DNA of 5,356 bases, taken from positions 1 to 5,356 of the forward strand of contig JAUVEQ010000222.1 of the NCBI GenBank assembly GCA_030594725.1, given 5' to 3'. The translations under genes and the position numbers were made by a program. The first letter of the stretch is position 1; every line of letters begins with the position of its first letter. This document shows positions 5,106-5,356 of the stretch, piece after piece. Source of the stretch: Methanobacteriota archaeon (GTDB lineage: Archaea > Thermoplasmatota > DTKX01 > GCA-020343715). A model generated the notes under the pieces. It ran no database searches. It was not told the DNA's origin and worked only from the letters and a program-made list of their open reading frames with translations.

Positions 5106-5356
5106 GTGGTCGGGGCCGTCGTCTGCGGCAACACGGTGGGCAGGAACGCCGTCGTCGCCGCCGTGGAGGACGGCGTGCCCGACCGGGGTTTGGATGGGGG
5201 GCCGGCTGCCCGGGGCCCGCTCGAGGGGAGGACGTGGGAGCGGCGGCGCGACGGGCCCCCCCGCCCCACAGCCGGTGGCGCCTCCCCGGGGTCCGGCGTG
5301 GTCCGCACTGACCATGCCCCTGTCCTGGCAATGACGGTGCGCGAGTGCGCACCGGA
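5106..5356 (+). CDS. Possible 5' part (or remnant) of an unknown gene, running into repeat copy C
   Basis: After a TAA at 5079-5081 this frame stays open to the window end. Bases 5100-5186 look coding: all 29 codons end in G or C and they encode a Val/Ala/Gly-rich stretch containing GAVVCGNTVGRNAVVAAVEDG, cited here only as a pattern. From about 5180 the sequence is repeat copy C, and the reading turns Gly/Arg/Pro-rich without that codon bias. The best start is GTG 5106, preceded by AAGGA at 5092-5096; there is no ATG in this frame. I do not recognise the protein. It could be the start of a gene cut off by the repeat, an internal gene fragment left after insertion, or chance openness of GC-rich DNA. 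The product beyond residue 26 is doubtful. Confidence 0.3.
   Translation, partial: MVGAVVCGNTVGRNAVVAAVEDGVPDRGLDGGPAARGPLEGRTWERRRDGPPRPTAGGASPGSGVVRTDHAPVLAMTVRECAP
5180..5356 (+). repeat. Extragenic repeat, copy C (both modules, cut by the window edge)
   Basis: This block aligns with copy A from 288 onward: it shares 5200-5214 with 311-325 and the whole stretch 5299-5319 with 420-440. Relative to A it lacks a net 11 bases in the left module and has single-base indels near 5190 and 5317. Hairpins are kept: CCGGCTG (5203-5209) with CAGCCGG (5269-5275), GGTC/GACC at 5300-5313, and the 8-bp stem at 5335-5354 with loop GAGT. The window ends two bases after this stem, so the second 3' hairpin seen in A and B is not covered. 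Confidence 0.85.

Noticed and set aside
4741..5352. Minus-strand open frames over copies B and C and the AT-rich island
   Set aside because: They resemble each other only because the repeats do, the frames are broken by indels, and no start signals or domains are visible.
4879..5356. Complete insertion sequence between copies B and C
   Set aside because: B and C are direct, not inverted, relative to each other and no transposase reading frame lies between them; only 213 bases separate them.

Overview
The window looks like part of a GC-rich archaeal genome, most plausibly a euryarchaeote or Thermoplasmatota-like lineage. The clues are an archaeal BRE/TATA promoter about 45 bases before the main gene, and a giant secreted protein with many N-X-S/T sites that ends in a Pro-Gly / hydrophobic / Arg-rich tail of the PGF-CTERM (archaeosortase) kind. 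The lineage call is an inference from these features, not from a marker gene.

Layout. Bases 1-145 hold the last 48 codons of a gene that enters from the left; its end resembles AbiEi-type winged-helix antitoxin/regulator proteins, weakly. Bases 146-580 are intergenic and carry copy A of a GC-rich repeat (288-487), then a BRE/TATA promoter (523-539) and a G-rich ribosome-binding site. Bases 581-4876 encode one 1431-residue surface protein: signal peptide, jelly-roll-like module, six FG-GAP/VCBS calcium-site repeats, two further jelly-roll-like modules, an Ig-like segment, five fibronectin type III domains, an acidic linker and a C-terminal sorting/anchor signal. Two bases after its stop lies copy B, which is only the right half of the repeat, followed by a small hairpin and a T7 tract that could end transcription. 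Next comes an unusually AT-rich island (about 4995-5097) with three related arms forming overlapping palindromes. After it is a short coding-like stretch (about 5088-5185) of unknown function, which runs into copy C of the repeat (5180 to the window end).

The most interesting signal is the repeat. Three copies lie within 5.1 kb, all on the same strand, on both sides of one gene. They differ by indels that break any common reading frame, yet they preserve hairpins, including one compensatory base-pair change and several changes to G-U that pair only if the + strand is the RNA. This suggests a dispersed, structured, non-coding element that I cannot assign to a known family. The surface protein itself would be made from a short-leader mRNA, exported, probably N-glycosylated, and anchored at the cell surface, where a calcium-binding propeller and an FN3 stalk would suit adhesion or ligand binding.
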